DNA of 26,438 nt from Bacillota bacterium. Its GTDB lineage: Bacteria; Bacillota; Clostridia; Lachnospirales; Lachnospiraceae. Below the pieces are notes generated by a model that ran no database searches, was not told the origin of the DNA, and worked only from the letters and a program-made list of their open reading frames with translations. Both the position numbers and the translations under genes were made by a program. This document shows positions 1 to 8,474 of this stretch, in pieces (position 1 is the stretch's first letter; each line of letters starts with the position of its first letter). The DNA lies in NCBI GenBank assembly GCA_023443225.1, contig JAEZVF010000029.1, positions 1 through 26,438 of the forward strand, written 5' to 3'.

Positions 1-137
1 ATTGGACACCATTATTCTACTACAAAAAGGATGTGGATTCCTTATAATTTGGGTATTTTTACAAAGTTGTTTATAAATGGAATCTTGAAATTAAGGTTCT
101 GTGGATAAAACTACGGAAACTCAAGCAAGGAAATAAC

Positions 138-166
138 TTGTCACAAATGTTTGCCTGTGATATAAT
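138..166 (+). promoter_or_regulatory. Promoter of hpf, sigma-A type with extended -10
   Basis: TTGTCA at 138-143 and a perfect TATAAT at 161-166 are separated by 17 bases, and TG at 158-159 gives an extended -10. It lies about 50 bases before the hpf start. The preceding 137 bases are AT-rich and show no gene; they contain one sequence identical to a DnaA box on the minus strand (100-108), which alone means little. Confidence 0.8.
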
Positions 167-217
167 AAAAATAGGTTATAACTGAAATAAAAAGAAAGCT
201 AAAAGGAGTTGATCATT

Positions 218-745
218 ATGCGTTATATTATTAGCGGTAAAAATATTGATGTAACGGAGGGTCTTAAGACTGCCATTTATGAAAAGATAGGTAAGCTAGA
301 AAAATATTTTACTCCTGATACAGAAGTTCATGTAACCATGAGTGTTGAAAAAGAAAGACAAAAGATTGAAGTTACAATACCTATGAAAGGATCAATGGTT
401 CGTGGTGAACAAATAAGTAATGATATGTATGTTTCTATTGATTTGGTTGAAGAAATAATTGAACGTCAATTGAGAAAATATAAGAGTAAACTCATTGAGC
501 AAAAGCAATCTGCTGCTAGTTTAAATAAGGCATTTTTAGATGATGAATATGCAGAAGACGAAGCAATAAGAATTGTTCGAACAAAGAAATTTGCAATGAA
601 GCCAATGGATCCAGAAGAAGCGTGTGTTCAAATGGAGTTATTAGGACATAACTTCTTCGTATATAGAAATGCTGAAACAGATGAGGTTAATGTGGTTTAT
701 AAGCGAAAAGGTAATACTTATGGTTTAATTGAACCTGAAATTTAA
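218..745 (+). CDS. hpf: Ribosome hibernation promoting factor, long form
   Basis: A 175-residue protein of the S30AE/RaiA-HPF family, which binds the 30S decoding region and, in its long form, pairs 70S ribosomes into inactive 100S dimers in stationary phase. The N-terminal part (about 1-100) is the S30AE fold starting MRYIISGKNIDVT. The C-terminal part (about 118-175), with FAMKPMDPEEACVQMELLGH and the NVVYKRKGNTYGLIEPE ending, is the dimerisation domain that defines the long form. The start is the ATG at 218, nine bases after AAGGAG (203-208). An in-frame TTG at 209 touches the Shine-Dalgarno and cannot use it. It has its own promoter and a hairpin behind it, so it is probably monocistronic; secA next door is typical of Firmicutes. 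Confidence 0.95.
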   Translation: MRYIISGKNIDVTEGLKTAIYEKIGKLEKYFTPDTEVHVTMSVEKERQKIEVTIPMKGSMVRGEQISNDMYVSIDLVEEIIERQLRKYKSKLIEQKQSAASLNKAFLDDEYAEDEAIRIVRTKKFAMKPMDPEEACVQMELLGHNFFVYRNAETDEVNVVYKRKGNTYGLIEPEI

Positions 746-752
746 ATATATC

Positions 753-778
753 CGGGGGGCTGGCTAATCAGCCCCCCG
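753..778 (+). terminator. Strong GC-rich hairpin after hpf
   Basis: A perfect 10-bp stem (753-762 with 769-778, containing six G:C pairs in a row) and a 6-base loop begin eight bases after the hpf stop. There is no clear run of T after the stem, so it may terminate imperfectly, need a factor, or mainly protect the 3' end of the hpf message. Confidence 0.6.
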
Positions 779-836
779 AATTGCATTATAGGGAAGATGT
801 TATTGTAGTATGTTTATGTCAGGAAAAATAAAAGTA

Positions 837-865
837 TTGAATAGTCTCTGCGTAAATGTTACAAT
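837..865 (+). promoter_or_regulatory. Promoter of secA with extended -10
   Basis: TTGAAT at 837-842, a 17-base spacer and TACAAT at 860-865, with TG at 857-858 for an extended -10. Transcription would start near 872 and leave a leader of about 75 bases. In that leader TTCATA (906-911) and TATGAA (916-921) can form a small hairpin before the secA ribosome-binding site. Confidence 0.7.
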
Positions 866-947
866 ATATGCTGAACTGTAAATAAAAAACTGTATGAGGG
901 ATATTTTCATATTAGTATGAATGAAATAGCACAGGAGTGATAGAAGA

Positions 948-3521
948 ATGGGTTTTTTAGATAAGATTTTTGGTACACATAGTGAAAGAGAATTAAAGTT
1001 GGTGATTCCAATTGTAGATAAGATCGAAGCCCTTGAGTCAACAATTGAGAAACTTTCAGATGAAGAACTAAAAGGCAAAACATATGAATTTAAAAATAGA
1101 CTAAAAAATGGTGAGACATTAGACGATATATTGGTAGAGGCTTATGCTGTTGTACGGGAAGCTTCCAAAAGAGTATTGGGTATGAGACATTACCGTGTAC
1201 AGCTTATGGGTGGTGTAATTCTTCATCAGGGTAGAATTACGGAAATGCGTACAGGTGAAGGTAAGACATTGGTTTCCACACTACCGGCCTATCTGAATGC
1301 ATTAACCGGCAAGGGTGTTCATATAGTAACTGTTAATGATTATCTTGCTAAGCGTGATGCCGAATGGATGGGTCAAATACATGAATTCCTAGGGTTAAAG
1401 GTTGGAGTTATTCTAAATAGCATGGATAATGAAGAACGAAGAGAAGCTTATAATTGTGATATAACCTATGCTACAAACAACGAATTGGGATTTGATTACT
1501 TAAGAGATAATATGGTAATTTATAAAGAGCAATTAGTTCAGAGGGCGTTGCCTTATGCTATTATTGACGAAGTTGACTCCGTTTTAATTGATGAAGCAAG
1601 AACCCCACTTATCATTTCTGGACAAAGTGGAAAGTCAACGAAGCTTTATGAAGCTTGCGATATTCTTGCTAGACAAATGGTTCGTGGTAAAGAGAGCGCA
1701 GAACTTACGAAAATGGCTGCCTTAATGAAGGAAGAAATTGAGGAAGAAGGCGACTTTATTGTAAATGAAAAGGATAAAAATGTTAACCTAACTGCTCAGG
1801 GTGTTTTAAAGGTGGAAGACTTCTTTAAATTAGAGAATCTTGCTGATCCTGAGAATTTAGAAATTCAACATAATATAATATTAGCACTTCGCGCTCATAA
1901 TTTAATGTTCCGTGATAAAGATTATGTCGTAAAAGATGATGAAGTACTCATTGTCGATGAGTTTACAGGACGTATTATGCCAGGCAGACGTTATTCTGAT
2001 GGACTTCATCAGGCAATTGAAGCGAAAGAAAAAGTAAAGGTAAAAAGGGAAAGCAAGACTTTGGCAACCATTACCTTCCAGAACTTCTTTAATAAATATG
2101 AGAAGAAGTGTGGTATGACAGGAACTGCTTTGACAGAAGAAAAAGAGTTTAGAGATATTTATGGCATGGACGTAATCGAAGTGCCTACCAATGTTCCTGT
2201 TGCACGTATTGATAGACAGGATGCCGTTTATAAAACAAGAAGAGAAAAATTAAATGCAGTTATTAATGAAATAATTGAATCTCATAAAAAAGGGCAACCT
2301 GTATTAGTAGGTACTATAACAATTGAGGCTTCGGAAGAGATTAGTGATATGCTGAAAAGAAAAGCTATCCCTCATAAAGTACTCAATGCAAAATTTCATG
2401 AATTAGAAGCGGAAATTATTGCGGATGCAGGACAATATGGGGCAGTGACAATTGCCACTAACATGGCAGGCCGTGGTACGGACATTAAGCTTGGTGAAGG
2501 TGTAATTGAAGCTGGGGGCCTTAAGATTATCGGTACAGAACGTCATGAATCAAGACGAATTGACAATCAATTGAGAGGTCGTGCTGGACGTCAGGGTGAT
2601 CCAGGTGAATCACGTTTTTATATTTCACTTGAAGATGATCTAATGCGATTATTCGGTTCTGAACGATTGATGAGTATCTTTAATTCCATGGGATTGCCGG
2701 AAGGTGAGCAGATTGAACACAAAATGCTTAGCAGTGCAATTGAAAAAGCTCAGAAACGTATTGAGAATAACAACTATGGTATCAGAAAGAATTTATTAGA
2801 ATATGATCAGGTAAATAATGATCAAAGAGAAATTATCTATGCGGAACGAAGAAGAGTTCTTGACGGCGAAAGCATGAGAGATTCTATCATCAAGATGATA
2901 ACGGATACGGTAGAAAGTGCGGTAAATACTTATATTAGTGATGATCAGGTTACAGAGGAGTGGGATCTAGTAGAACTTAACAACACGTTGTTACCTATTA
3001 TTCCTTTTGATCCGGTTAAACTCGTAGAAGAAGAGCGCAAGTCTACACAAAAAAATGAACTTATGCAACAGCTGAAGGAAGACGCTGTAAAGTTATATGA
3101 AGCGAAAGAAGCTGAATTCCCAGAAAAAGAACATTTAAGAGAAATTGAACGTGTCATTCTGTTAAAGGTGATTGACCGAAAATGGATGGATCATATAGAT
3201 GACATGGATCAGTTACGTCAAGGAATTGGATTGCAGGCATATGGACAAAAGGATCCCCTTGTTGAGTTTAAGTTTATGGGATATGAAATGTTTGATGAAA
3301 TGACAATGGCAATTAGCGAAGATACTGTAAAAGCCCTAATGCATGTCAGAATAGAACAGAATGTTGAAAGAGAACAAGTAGCCAAAGTTACAGGTACGAA
3401 TAAGGATGATTCCTTACAGCAGGGACCAGTTAAGAGAGTTGGTAAAAAAGTTCAACCAAATGATCCATGTCCTTGCGGTAGCGGTAAGAAATATAAATTC
3501 TGTCATGGAAAAGCTATGTAA
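948..3521 (+). CDS. secA: Preprotein translocase ATPase SecA
   Basis: An 857-residue SecA, the ATPase motor that pushes unfolded preproteins through SecYEG. Visible parts in order are: the N-terminal MGFLDKIFG; nucleotide-binding domain 1 with Walker A GEGKT at 103-107 and the DEVD box at 207-210, followed by IDEARTPLIISG; the preprotein cross-linking region; nucleotide-binding domain 2 with ATNMAGRGTDI and QLRGRAGRQGD; the helical scaffold with DRKWMDHIDDMDQLRQGI; and the C-terminal zinc finger with C841, C843, C852 and H853, which in other species binds SecB or ribosomes. Length and motifs are complete. The start ATG follows AGGAG (933-937). Only 35 bases separate it from prfB, so the two are probably co-transcribed. 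Confidence 0.98.
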   Translation: MGFLDKIFGTHSERELKLVIPIVDKIEALESTIEKLSDEELKGKTYEFKNRLKNGETLDDILVEAYAVVREASKRVLGMRHYRVQLMGGVILHQGRITEMRTGEGKTLVSTLPAYLNALTGKGVHIVTVNDYLAKRDAEWMGQIHEFLGLKVGVILNSMDNEERREAYNCDITYATNNELGFDYLRDNMVIYKEQLVQRALPYAIIDEVDSVLIDEARTPLIISGQSGKSTKLYEACDILARQMVRGKESAELTKMAALMKEEIEEEGDFIVNEKDKNVNLTAQGVLKVEDFFKLENLADPENLEIQHNIILALRAHNLMFRDKDYVVKDDEVLIVDEFTGRIMPGRRYSDGLHQAIEAKEKVKVKRESKTLATITFQNFFNKYEKKCGMTGTALTEEKEFRDIYGMDVIEVPTNVPVARIDRQDAVYKTRREKLNAVINEIIESHKKGQPVLVGTITIEASEEISDMLKRKAIPHKVLNAKFHELEAEIIADAGQYGAVTIATNMAGRGTDIKLGEGVIEAGGLKIIGTERHESRRIDNQLRGRAGRQGDPGESRFYISLEDDLMRLFGSERLMSIFNSMGLPEGEQIEHKMLSSAIEKAQKRIENNNYGIRKNLLEYDQVNNDQREIIYAERRRVLDGESMRDSIIKMITDTVESAVNTYISDDQVTEEWDLVELNNTLLPIIPFDPVKLVEEERKSTQKNELMQQLKEDAVKLYEAKEAEFPEKEHLREIERVILLKVIDRKWMDHIDDMDQLRQGIGLQAYGQKDPLVEFKFMGYEMFDEMTMAISEDTVKALMHVRIEQNVEREQVAKVTGTNKDDSLQQGPVKRVGKKVQPNDPCPCGSGKKYKFCHGKAM

Positions 3522-3556
3522 TAGCATAAACCACTTATAAGAAAGAGGTGAAATTT

Positions 3557-4694
3557 GTGGTTGAATTAGATCAGTTTAAATATACACTCTCTACCTATGA
3601 ACAACCATTAATGGAAGTGAGGGATTCACTTTGACCTGACAAATAAGCAGGAAAGAGTGACCATGATTGAACGTATCATGGAGGAACCGAATTTTTGGGA
3701 TTCTACAGAAAAGTCCCAATCCTATGTAAAAGAATTAAAGAATTTGAAAGATATTATTGAGGGCTTTCATGTTTTATACAGGGAATATGAAGATATTCAG
3801 ACACTCATTGCAATGGGATACGAAGAAAATGATGAAAGTTTAATTGCTGAGATTGCAGAAGCTTTGGAGAAATTCAGCGAAGATCTCGAAGAATTACGCT
3901 TAGACACCTTACTATCCGATGAGTTTGATAAATATAATGCCATTTTAACATTACATGCCGGTGCCGGTGGAACAGAAAGCTGTGATTGGGCTAGTATGTT
4001 AAGTAGAATGTATCAAAAATGGGCAGATAAAAAAGGATATAGCGTAGAAATTTTAGACTTTTTAGATGGAGAAGAAGCTGGGCTGAAATCAATTACCATG
4101 CAGGTTAATGGTCACAATGCCTATGGACATCTCAAATCTGAGCGAGGAGTACATCGCTTAGTTCGTATCTCTCCATTTAATGCAGCTGGAAAAAGGCAGA
4201 CTTCTTTTGTTTCGTGTGACGTAATGCCAGATATTGAAGAAGATACTGGTATTGTAATCGATACTTCTGACTTAAGAATAGATACTTATCATTCCAGTGG
4301 TGCTGGTGGACAACATGTTAATAAAACATCTTCTGCGATTCGTATAACCCATTTACCTACGGGTATTGTTGTTCAATGCCAGAATGAACGATCACAGCTT
4401 CAGAATAAAGATAAAGCAATGCAAATGTTAAAAGCAAAGTTGTATTTACTAAAGCAACAAGAGAACCAGGAGAAGGTATCCGGAATTCGTGGTGAGGTAA
4501 AAGAGATAGGCTGGGGTAGTCAAATTAGATCTTATGTAATGCAGCCATATACTTTGGTGAAAGACCACCGAACGAATGCGGAAATAGGAAATGCAGCTAA
4601 TGTTTTAGATGGGAATCTGGATCCATTTATTAACGCTTACTTGAAATGGAACAGTATTAACAATAGCAACGAATTGCAAAAACAAAATATTTAG
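3557..4694 (+). CDS. prfB: Peptide chain release factor 2, with programmed +1 frameshift
   Basis: RF2 recognises UGA and UAA stops and triggers peptide release. The gene is split by a programmed frameshift: GTG at 3557, five bases after AGAGGTGA, opens a 25-codon frame ending CTT TGA at 3629-3634, and reading continues in the +1 frame from GAC at 3633, giving join(3557..3631,3633..4694), 378 residues. The peptide-release motif GGQ is in SSGAGGQHVNKTSSAIRI, and the stop-recognition SPF motif is in RISPFNAAGKRQTSF. The C-terminal NNSNELQKQNI tail makes it slightly longer than usual RF2 (about 365). A later in-frame GTG at 3657 would drop the conserved N-terminus. Low RF2 lets ribosomes pause at TGA and shift, so the protein controls its own level. 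Confidence 0.95.
3620..3635 (+). promoter_or_regulatory. RF2 autoregulatory +1 frameshift site
   Basis: The slippery CTT TGA C (3629-3635) has an internal Shine-Dalgarno-like AGGG at 3620-3623, and the AGG sits at the same codon spacing as in the E. coli prfB site. The 0 frame ends at TGA, and the +1 frame carries the whole RF2 body. The upstream stimulator is shorter than the E. coli AGGGGG. Confidence 0.93.
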
Positions 4695-4749
4695 GTCATA
4701 GTTAGAAATTGCTGAAGAAGTAATAATTAACATGAGGAGGGATTTACAA

Positions 4750-5256
4750 ATGATGGAGACAAAACAAGCAAATCAGACAAATCAGACGAAAAAGAACGAC
4801 CAAACAAAACAAGTTATTTTTGCTTTGGGAAATGAAGAGTATGGACTTGACATTATGTTAGTGAATGCAATCGAAAAGTATACTGACATGGTGAAAATTC
4901 CGAATGCACCATCGTATATCAGCGGAATTATCAATCTCCGCGGGGATGTAATTCCTGTATTTAGCTTGCGCAGTAAATTTGGATTACCAGAGAAAGAAAA
5001 AGATGACAATTCAAAATTAATTGTTACAAAATCCAGAGATATCCTTATGGCCTATGAAGTAGATGTGGTAAAAGAAATTATTGAAATACCTCCAGAAAAT
5101 CTAAGCGAAACTCCGATTATTGTAAAGAATAATAACACTAGTTATATTAAGTGTGTTGCGAATATTAATGGAAGAATGATTCTGCTTTTAGATCACGATG
5201 GTATCATATCTGCTAAAGAAAAAGAAAGTATTGAAACTATGATGAGTAATCAATAA
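4750..5256 (+). CDS. cheW: Chemotaxis coupling protein CheW
   Basis: A 168-residue CheW adaptor, which links chemoreceptors to the CheA kinase under the membrane. The core begins at about residue 20 with QVIFALGNEEYGLDIM, followed by VKIPNAPSYISGIINLRGDV and IPVFSLRSKFGL, the CheW/CheA-regulatory fold signature. The ending MILLLDHDGI is also typical. Before the core is an unusual leader of about 18 residues rich in Gln, Asn, Thr and Lys, with QTNQT- and DQTKQ-like repeats. I chose ATG 4750 because AGGAGGG (4735-4741) lies eight bases upstream; an in-frame ATG at 4732 overlaps this site and would be unsupported. No other chemotaxis gene is nearby. It probably belongs to the secA-prfB transcript and a strong terminator follows. 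Confidence 0.93.
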   Translation: MMETKQANQTNQTKKNDQTKQVIFALGNEEYGLDIMLVNAIEKYTDMVKIPNAPSYISGIINLRGDVIPVFSLRSKFGLPEKEKDDNSKLIVTKSRDILMAYEVDVVKEIIEIPPENLSETPIIVKNNNTSYIKCVANINGRMILLLDHDGIISAKEKESIETMMSNQ

Positions 5257-5280
5257 GTGGCTCTATAATAAATATATTAC

Positions 5281-5326
5281 AAAATGGGGTTGTCGCACTA
5301 AAGTGGTGCTTCAACCCCATTTTTTT
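5281..5326 (+). terminator. Rho-independent terminator after cheW
   Basis: AAAATGGGGTTG (5281-5292) pairs with CAACCCCATTTT (5312-5323), and GCAC/GTGC can extend the stem inward. A run of seven T (5320-5326) follows. It closes the secA-prfB-cheW unit and may work in both directions because of the A run on the left. Confidence 0.92.
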
Positions 5327-5336
5327 AAAAAAGTAG

Positions 5337-5371
5337 TTGCATTAGGAGATAAAGTATGTTAACATATCTCC
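5337..5371 (+). promoter_or_regulatory. Candidate promoter with overlapping palindromic operator
   Basis: TTGCAT (5337-5342) and TAACAT (5360-5365), 17 bases apart with TG at 5357-5358, form a plausible but weak extended -10 promoter. The -10 is inside the perfect palindrome TATGTTAACATA (5355-5366), which is flanked by GGAGA (5345-5349) and TCTCC (5367-5371), so a protein bound here would block RNA polymerase. It would serve the HTH-ACT-hom operon. No T-box or known riboswitch is apparent in the leader. Confidence 0.45.
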
Positions 5372-5470
5372 CTAGGAAAGACAATTGTACTTCCTATACA
5401 CACAAATCTGGTCAACAAAGGGCGATCTTAATAGGGTAGCCTGTATAAGCGGATGGACAGGAGGATACAT

Positions 5471-5911
5471 ATGGATGAAAGTAAATATTTTATAGTAAAG
5501 AAAAAAGCAGTTCCTGAAGTGCTGCTTAAGGTGGTTGAAGCTAAGAGACTGCTTGACTCAGAAAAAGTAATTACAGTTCAAGAAGCAGCAGATAGAGTTG
5601 GCATCAGTAGAAGTTCTTTCTATAAGTATAAAGACGATATCTTTCCCTTCCACGAGAATGCTAGAGGTAAAACAATTACTTTTATGATTCAAGTTGATGA
5701 TAAACCGGGATTGTTATCCTGTGTTCTCAATTGTGTAGCAAAGAATAATGCAAATATATTAACAATTCATCAAAGTATACCAGTTAATGGAATTGCCTCT
5801 CTGGCACTTAGCATTGAAATTCCAAATCAAATGATTGATACGGCATTGATATTTGATGAAATTGAGGCACTAGAGGGTATACATTATTTAAAAATATTAG
5901 CAAGAGAATAA
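5471..5911 (+). CDS. HTH and ACT domain protein, UPF0735/PheB type
   Basis: A 146-residue protein of the UPF0735 family (PheB in B. subtilis). Residues 36-57 (TVQEAADRVGISRSSFYKYK) look like a helix-turn-helix. Residues 69-146 are an ACT domain with VDDKPGLLSCVLNCVAKNNANI, the fold that binds amino acids in feedback-controlled enzymes and regulators. The start is ATG 5471, six bases after AGGAGG (5459-5464); an in-frame ATG at 5453 lies before this site. It leads the operon with hom 23 bases behind. Combined with the palindrome over the promoter, this suggests an amino-acid-sensing DNA-binding regulator of the threonine/methionine branch. That role is inference; the family is also found next to pheA, and its biochemistry is poorly known. 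Confidence 0.88.
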   Translation: MDESKYFIVKKKAVPEVLLKVVEAKRLLDSEKVITVQEAADRVGISRSSFYKYKDDIFPFHENARGKTITFMIQVDDKPGLLSCVLNCVAKNNANILTIHQSIPVNGIASLALSIEIPNQMIDTALIFDEIEALEGIHYLKILARE

Positions 5912-5934
5912 GAAATGGACTGAAAGGAGTAACG

Positions 5935-7152
5935 ATGGTGAATATAGCGATATTAGGATATGGAACTGTGGGTTCTGGTGTTGTTGAAGTTCTTAACGTA
6001 AATGGAGATAGCATAAACAAGAGATGCAGGCAGGAATTAAATGTAAAGTATGTTTTAGATTTAAGAGATTTCCCGGGTGACCCCATACAAGATAAAATTG
6101 TTCATGATTACAGTATTATTGTAAATGATCCAGATGTTCAAATTGTTGTGGAAGTAATGGGCGGGGTAGAACCTGCTTACTCTTTTGTTAAAGAAGCAAT
6201 TTTAAAAGGAAAGAGTGTGTGTACTTCCAATAAAGAATTAGTTGCAAAACACGGGGCTGAGTTACTTGAACTTGCAAGAGCAAAGAATGTCAATTTTTTA
6301 TTTGAAGCAAGTGTTGGAGGTGGCATCCCCATTATCCGACCATTGAATCAATCATTGACAGCAGATGAAATTGAAGAAATAACTGGTATCTTAAACGGTA
6401 CTACCAATTATATCTTATCAAAAATGTCAAATGAAGGACTTGATTTTGATACAGCACTAAAAAATGCTCAGGACATGGGTTACGCGGAGCGTAATCCGGA
6501 AGCGGATGTGGAAGGATATGATGCCTGCAGAAAAATTGCAATCTTATCTTCTTTAGCATTTGGTATGCAGGTTGATTATGAAGATATTTATACAGAAGGG
6601 ATTACAAAGATTTCAGACGTTGATATTAAATATGCAAAAGCTTTGGGGGCTAGTATTAAGTTACTTGGAAGCAGCAGGAAAGAAGATGACCATGTCTTTG
6701 CTATGGTAGCACCAATGATGATTAAGCCAAACCATCCCCTGTTTAGCGTAAACGATGTATTTAACGGAATCTTTGTCCGTGGAAATGTTATTGGAGATGT
6801 TATGTTTTATGGAAGTGGTGCTGGAAAACTTCCAACTGCAAGTGCTGTAGTTGCAGACGTAATAGATGCGGCAAAACATATTGGTATCAATATCATGTCA
6901 ATTTGGAGCAGCAAAAAACTTGAATTGTCGGATGTGAAAAAAGCCACTTACAGATACTTCGTACGTGTAGCAGAGAATTCCGATGCAGTGAAGGAAAAGG
7001 TTGCTTTGCTATTTGGTCAAGTAGAATCCGTTCAAGCTACTGATATCAATGACGAATATGCATTTATCACATTACAGATGACGGAAGAAATATTTCATGA
7101 AAAGGTGGCAAAGCTTGCTTTAGTTGTAAATGTAATACGTGTTATGTTTTAA
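5935..7152 (+). CDS. hom: Homoserine dehydrogenase
   Basis: A 405-residue enzyme that reduces aspartate semialdehyde to homoserine with NAD(P)H, committing carbon to threonine and methionine. The Rossmann motif GYGTVGSG is at 8-15. The catalytic domain contains TGILNGTTNYILSKM and NPEADVEGYDACRK, with the conserved D196 and K200. A C-terminal ACT domain (about 338-405, from TYRYFVRVAE) is the usual threonine feedback site. The ATG at 5935 follows AAGGAG (5924-5929); the GTG at 5938 is also possible. It sits between the HTH-ACT gene and the homoserine-kinase-like gene. Confidence 0.96.
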   Translation: MVNIAILGYGTVGSGVVEVLNVNGDSINKRCRQELNVKYVLDLRDFPGDPIQDKIVHDYSIIVNDPDVQIVVEVMGGVEPAYSFVKEAILKGKSVCTSNKELVAKHGAELLELARAKNVNFLFEASVGGGIPIIRPLNQSLTADEIEEITGILNGTTNYILSKMSNEGLDFDTALKNAQDMGYAERNPEADVEGYDACRKIAILSSLAFGMQVDYEDIYTEGITKISDVDIKYAKALGASIKLLGSSRKEDDHVFAMVAPMMIKPNHPLFSVNDVFNGIFVRGNVIGDVMFYGSGAGKLPTASAVVADVIDAAKHIGINIMSIWSSKKLELSDVKKATYRYFVRVAENSDAVKEKVALLFGQVESVQATDINDEYAFITLQMTEEIFHEKVAKLALVVNVIRVMF

Positions 7153-7211
7153 TTCAAAAGATAAGAAGATAGTATAAGTTGGATGAGAAAGGAATACAAT
7201 GGGTGTAAACT

Positions 7212-8414
7212 ATGAAATATATTATTATTTTAGGTGATGGAATGTCAGATGAACCCATAGAAGAGTTATGCGGAAAAACTCCGTTATCCTATGCAAAAAC
7301 TCCCGAAATGGACCGATTAGCTAAAAAATCAGAAATTGGACTGTGTCATACAATTCCAGCAGGTATGAAGCCAGGTAGTGATACTGCAAATCTTTCTGTT
7401 CTGGGATATGACCCCAAAAGGTATTATACAGGCCGTTCTCCACTAGAGGCCTTAAGTATTGGTGTAGAGATGAAAGCAACTGATATTGCAATCAGATGTA
7501 ATATAGTAACCGTTTCTGATGACAATTTACCTTATGAAGAAAAGACTATTCTGGATCATAGTTCAAGTGAGATTTCCACAGAGGATGCTGCTATTTTGCT
7601 AGAAGCAGTGAAAGAACAGTTGGAAACTGATCTGTATAAATATTATGTAGGTACTAGCTATCGACATCTAACTATATGGGATAAGGGAGAAGTAGTTGAT
7701 TTAACGGCACCCCATGATATCCTTGGAAAAGTAATTGGCACATATTTACCAGAAGACATGAATTTAAGAGATATGATGAAAAAAAGTTACGATATCCTAA
7801 ACAATCATCCTCTAAATGTTGAAAGAGCAAAAAAAGGCTTGAATAAAGCTAACTCTATATGGTTTTGGGGAGCTGGTACTAAACCAAATTTAACTTCTTT
7901 TAAAGAGAAGTTTCAAAAAAAGGGAGTCATGATATCCGCAGTTGATTTACTAAAAGGAATTGCGGTTGGGGCAGAAATGAAGGTAATTGAGGTAGAAGGT
8001 GCAGACGGTACCCTACATACCAATTATACTGGAAAAGCTATGGCTGCCGTAAAAGAATTGATCGATGATAACAATGATTTTGCATATATACATGTTGAAG
8101 CCCCAGATGAAATGGGACATCAGGGAAGCATACCAAATAAGATTGCAGCAATAGAATATTTGGATGAGAAAGTAATTCAGGTAGTAAGAGAACAGATGGA
8201 GAAAGCTAAAGTTGATTACCGCTTGTTAATTATGCCAGATCATCCAACCCCCATTCGATGCAGGACGCACACCAGTGATCCTGTTCCATACCTACTTTAT
8301 GATAGCACGAAAGAGTTAAATAAAGACTGGAATTATAATGAGGAAGAAGCCAAAAAGAGCGGTAATGTGGTAGATCAAGGATTCGAGATAATTAACAAAC
8401 TGTTTGAACTGTAA
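7212..8414 (+). CDS. ApgM-type phosphoglycerate mutase-like protein, probable homoserine kinase analogue
   Basis: A 400-residue member of the alkaline phosphatase superfamily close to archaeal cofactor-independent phosphoglycerate mutase. Metal-site residues are recognisable: GDGMSD from residue 8 with D9; KPGSDTANLS with the likely nucleophile S56 next to D57; EAPDEMGH with D299 and H303; MPDHPTP with D343 and H344; and H353. This family (COG3635; the TIGR02535 proposed homoserine kinase group) is repeatedly found in operons with hom, and no GHMP-type thrB is present here. Placement between hom and lysC therefore favours phosphorylation of homoserine over glycolysis; this is inference from context. 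The ATG has a modest ribosome-binding site (GGGTG, 7201-7205); spacing to its neighbours is about 60 bases on each side. Confidence 0.88.
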   Translation: MKYIIILGDGMSDEPIEELCGKTPLSYAKTPEMDRLAKKSEIGLCHTIPAGMKPGSDTANLSVLGYDPKRYYTGRSPLEALSIGVEMKATDIAIRCNIVTVSDDNLPYEEKTILDHSSSEISTEDAAILLEAVKEQLETDLYKYYVGTSYRHLTIWDKGEVVDLTAPHDILGKVIGTYLPEDMNLRDMMKKSYDILNNHPLNVERAKKGLNKANSIWFWGAGTKPNLTSFKEKFQKKGVMISAVDLLKGIAVGAEMKVIEVEGADGTLHTNYTGKAMAAVKELIDDNNDFAYIHVEAPDEMGHQGSIPNKIAAIEYLDEKVIQVVREQMEKAKVDYRLLIMPDHPTPIRCRTHTSDPVPYLLYDSTKELNKDWNYNEEEAKKSGNVVDQGFEIINKLFEL

Positions 8415-8474
8415 TTAAATATGGTTAAAACAAAGTTGATTTATAAGCAAAAATAAAAATATGGGAGGCATCGT

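Noticed and set aside
100..108. Perfect DnaA box (TTATCCACA on the minus strand) upstream of hpf
   Set aside because: A single 9-base match in AT-rich DNA, with no cluster of boxes, dnaA/dnaN genes or unwinding element. Not evidence for an origin.
1..217. Possible raiA-motif structured RNA, known upstream of hpf/raiA genes in Clostridia
   Set aside because: I see no long GC-rich paired elements here, only AT-rich DNA and a plain promoter. A covariance-model search would be needed to say otherwise.
5372..5470. T-box or amino-acid riboswitch before the hom operon
   Set aside because: No T-box consensus, specifier stem or terminator/antiterminator pair could be found; the leader is short.
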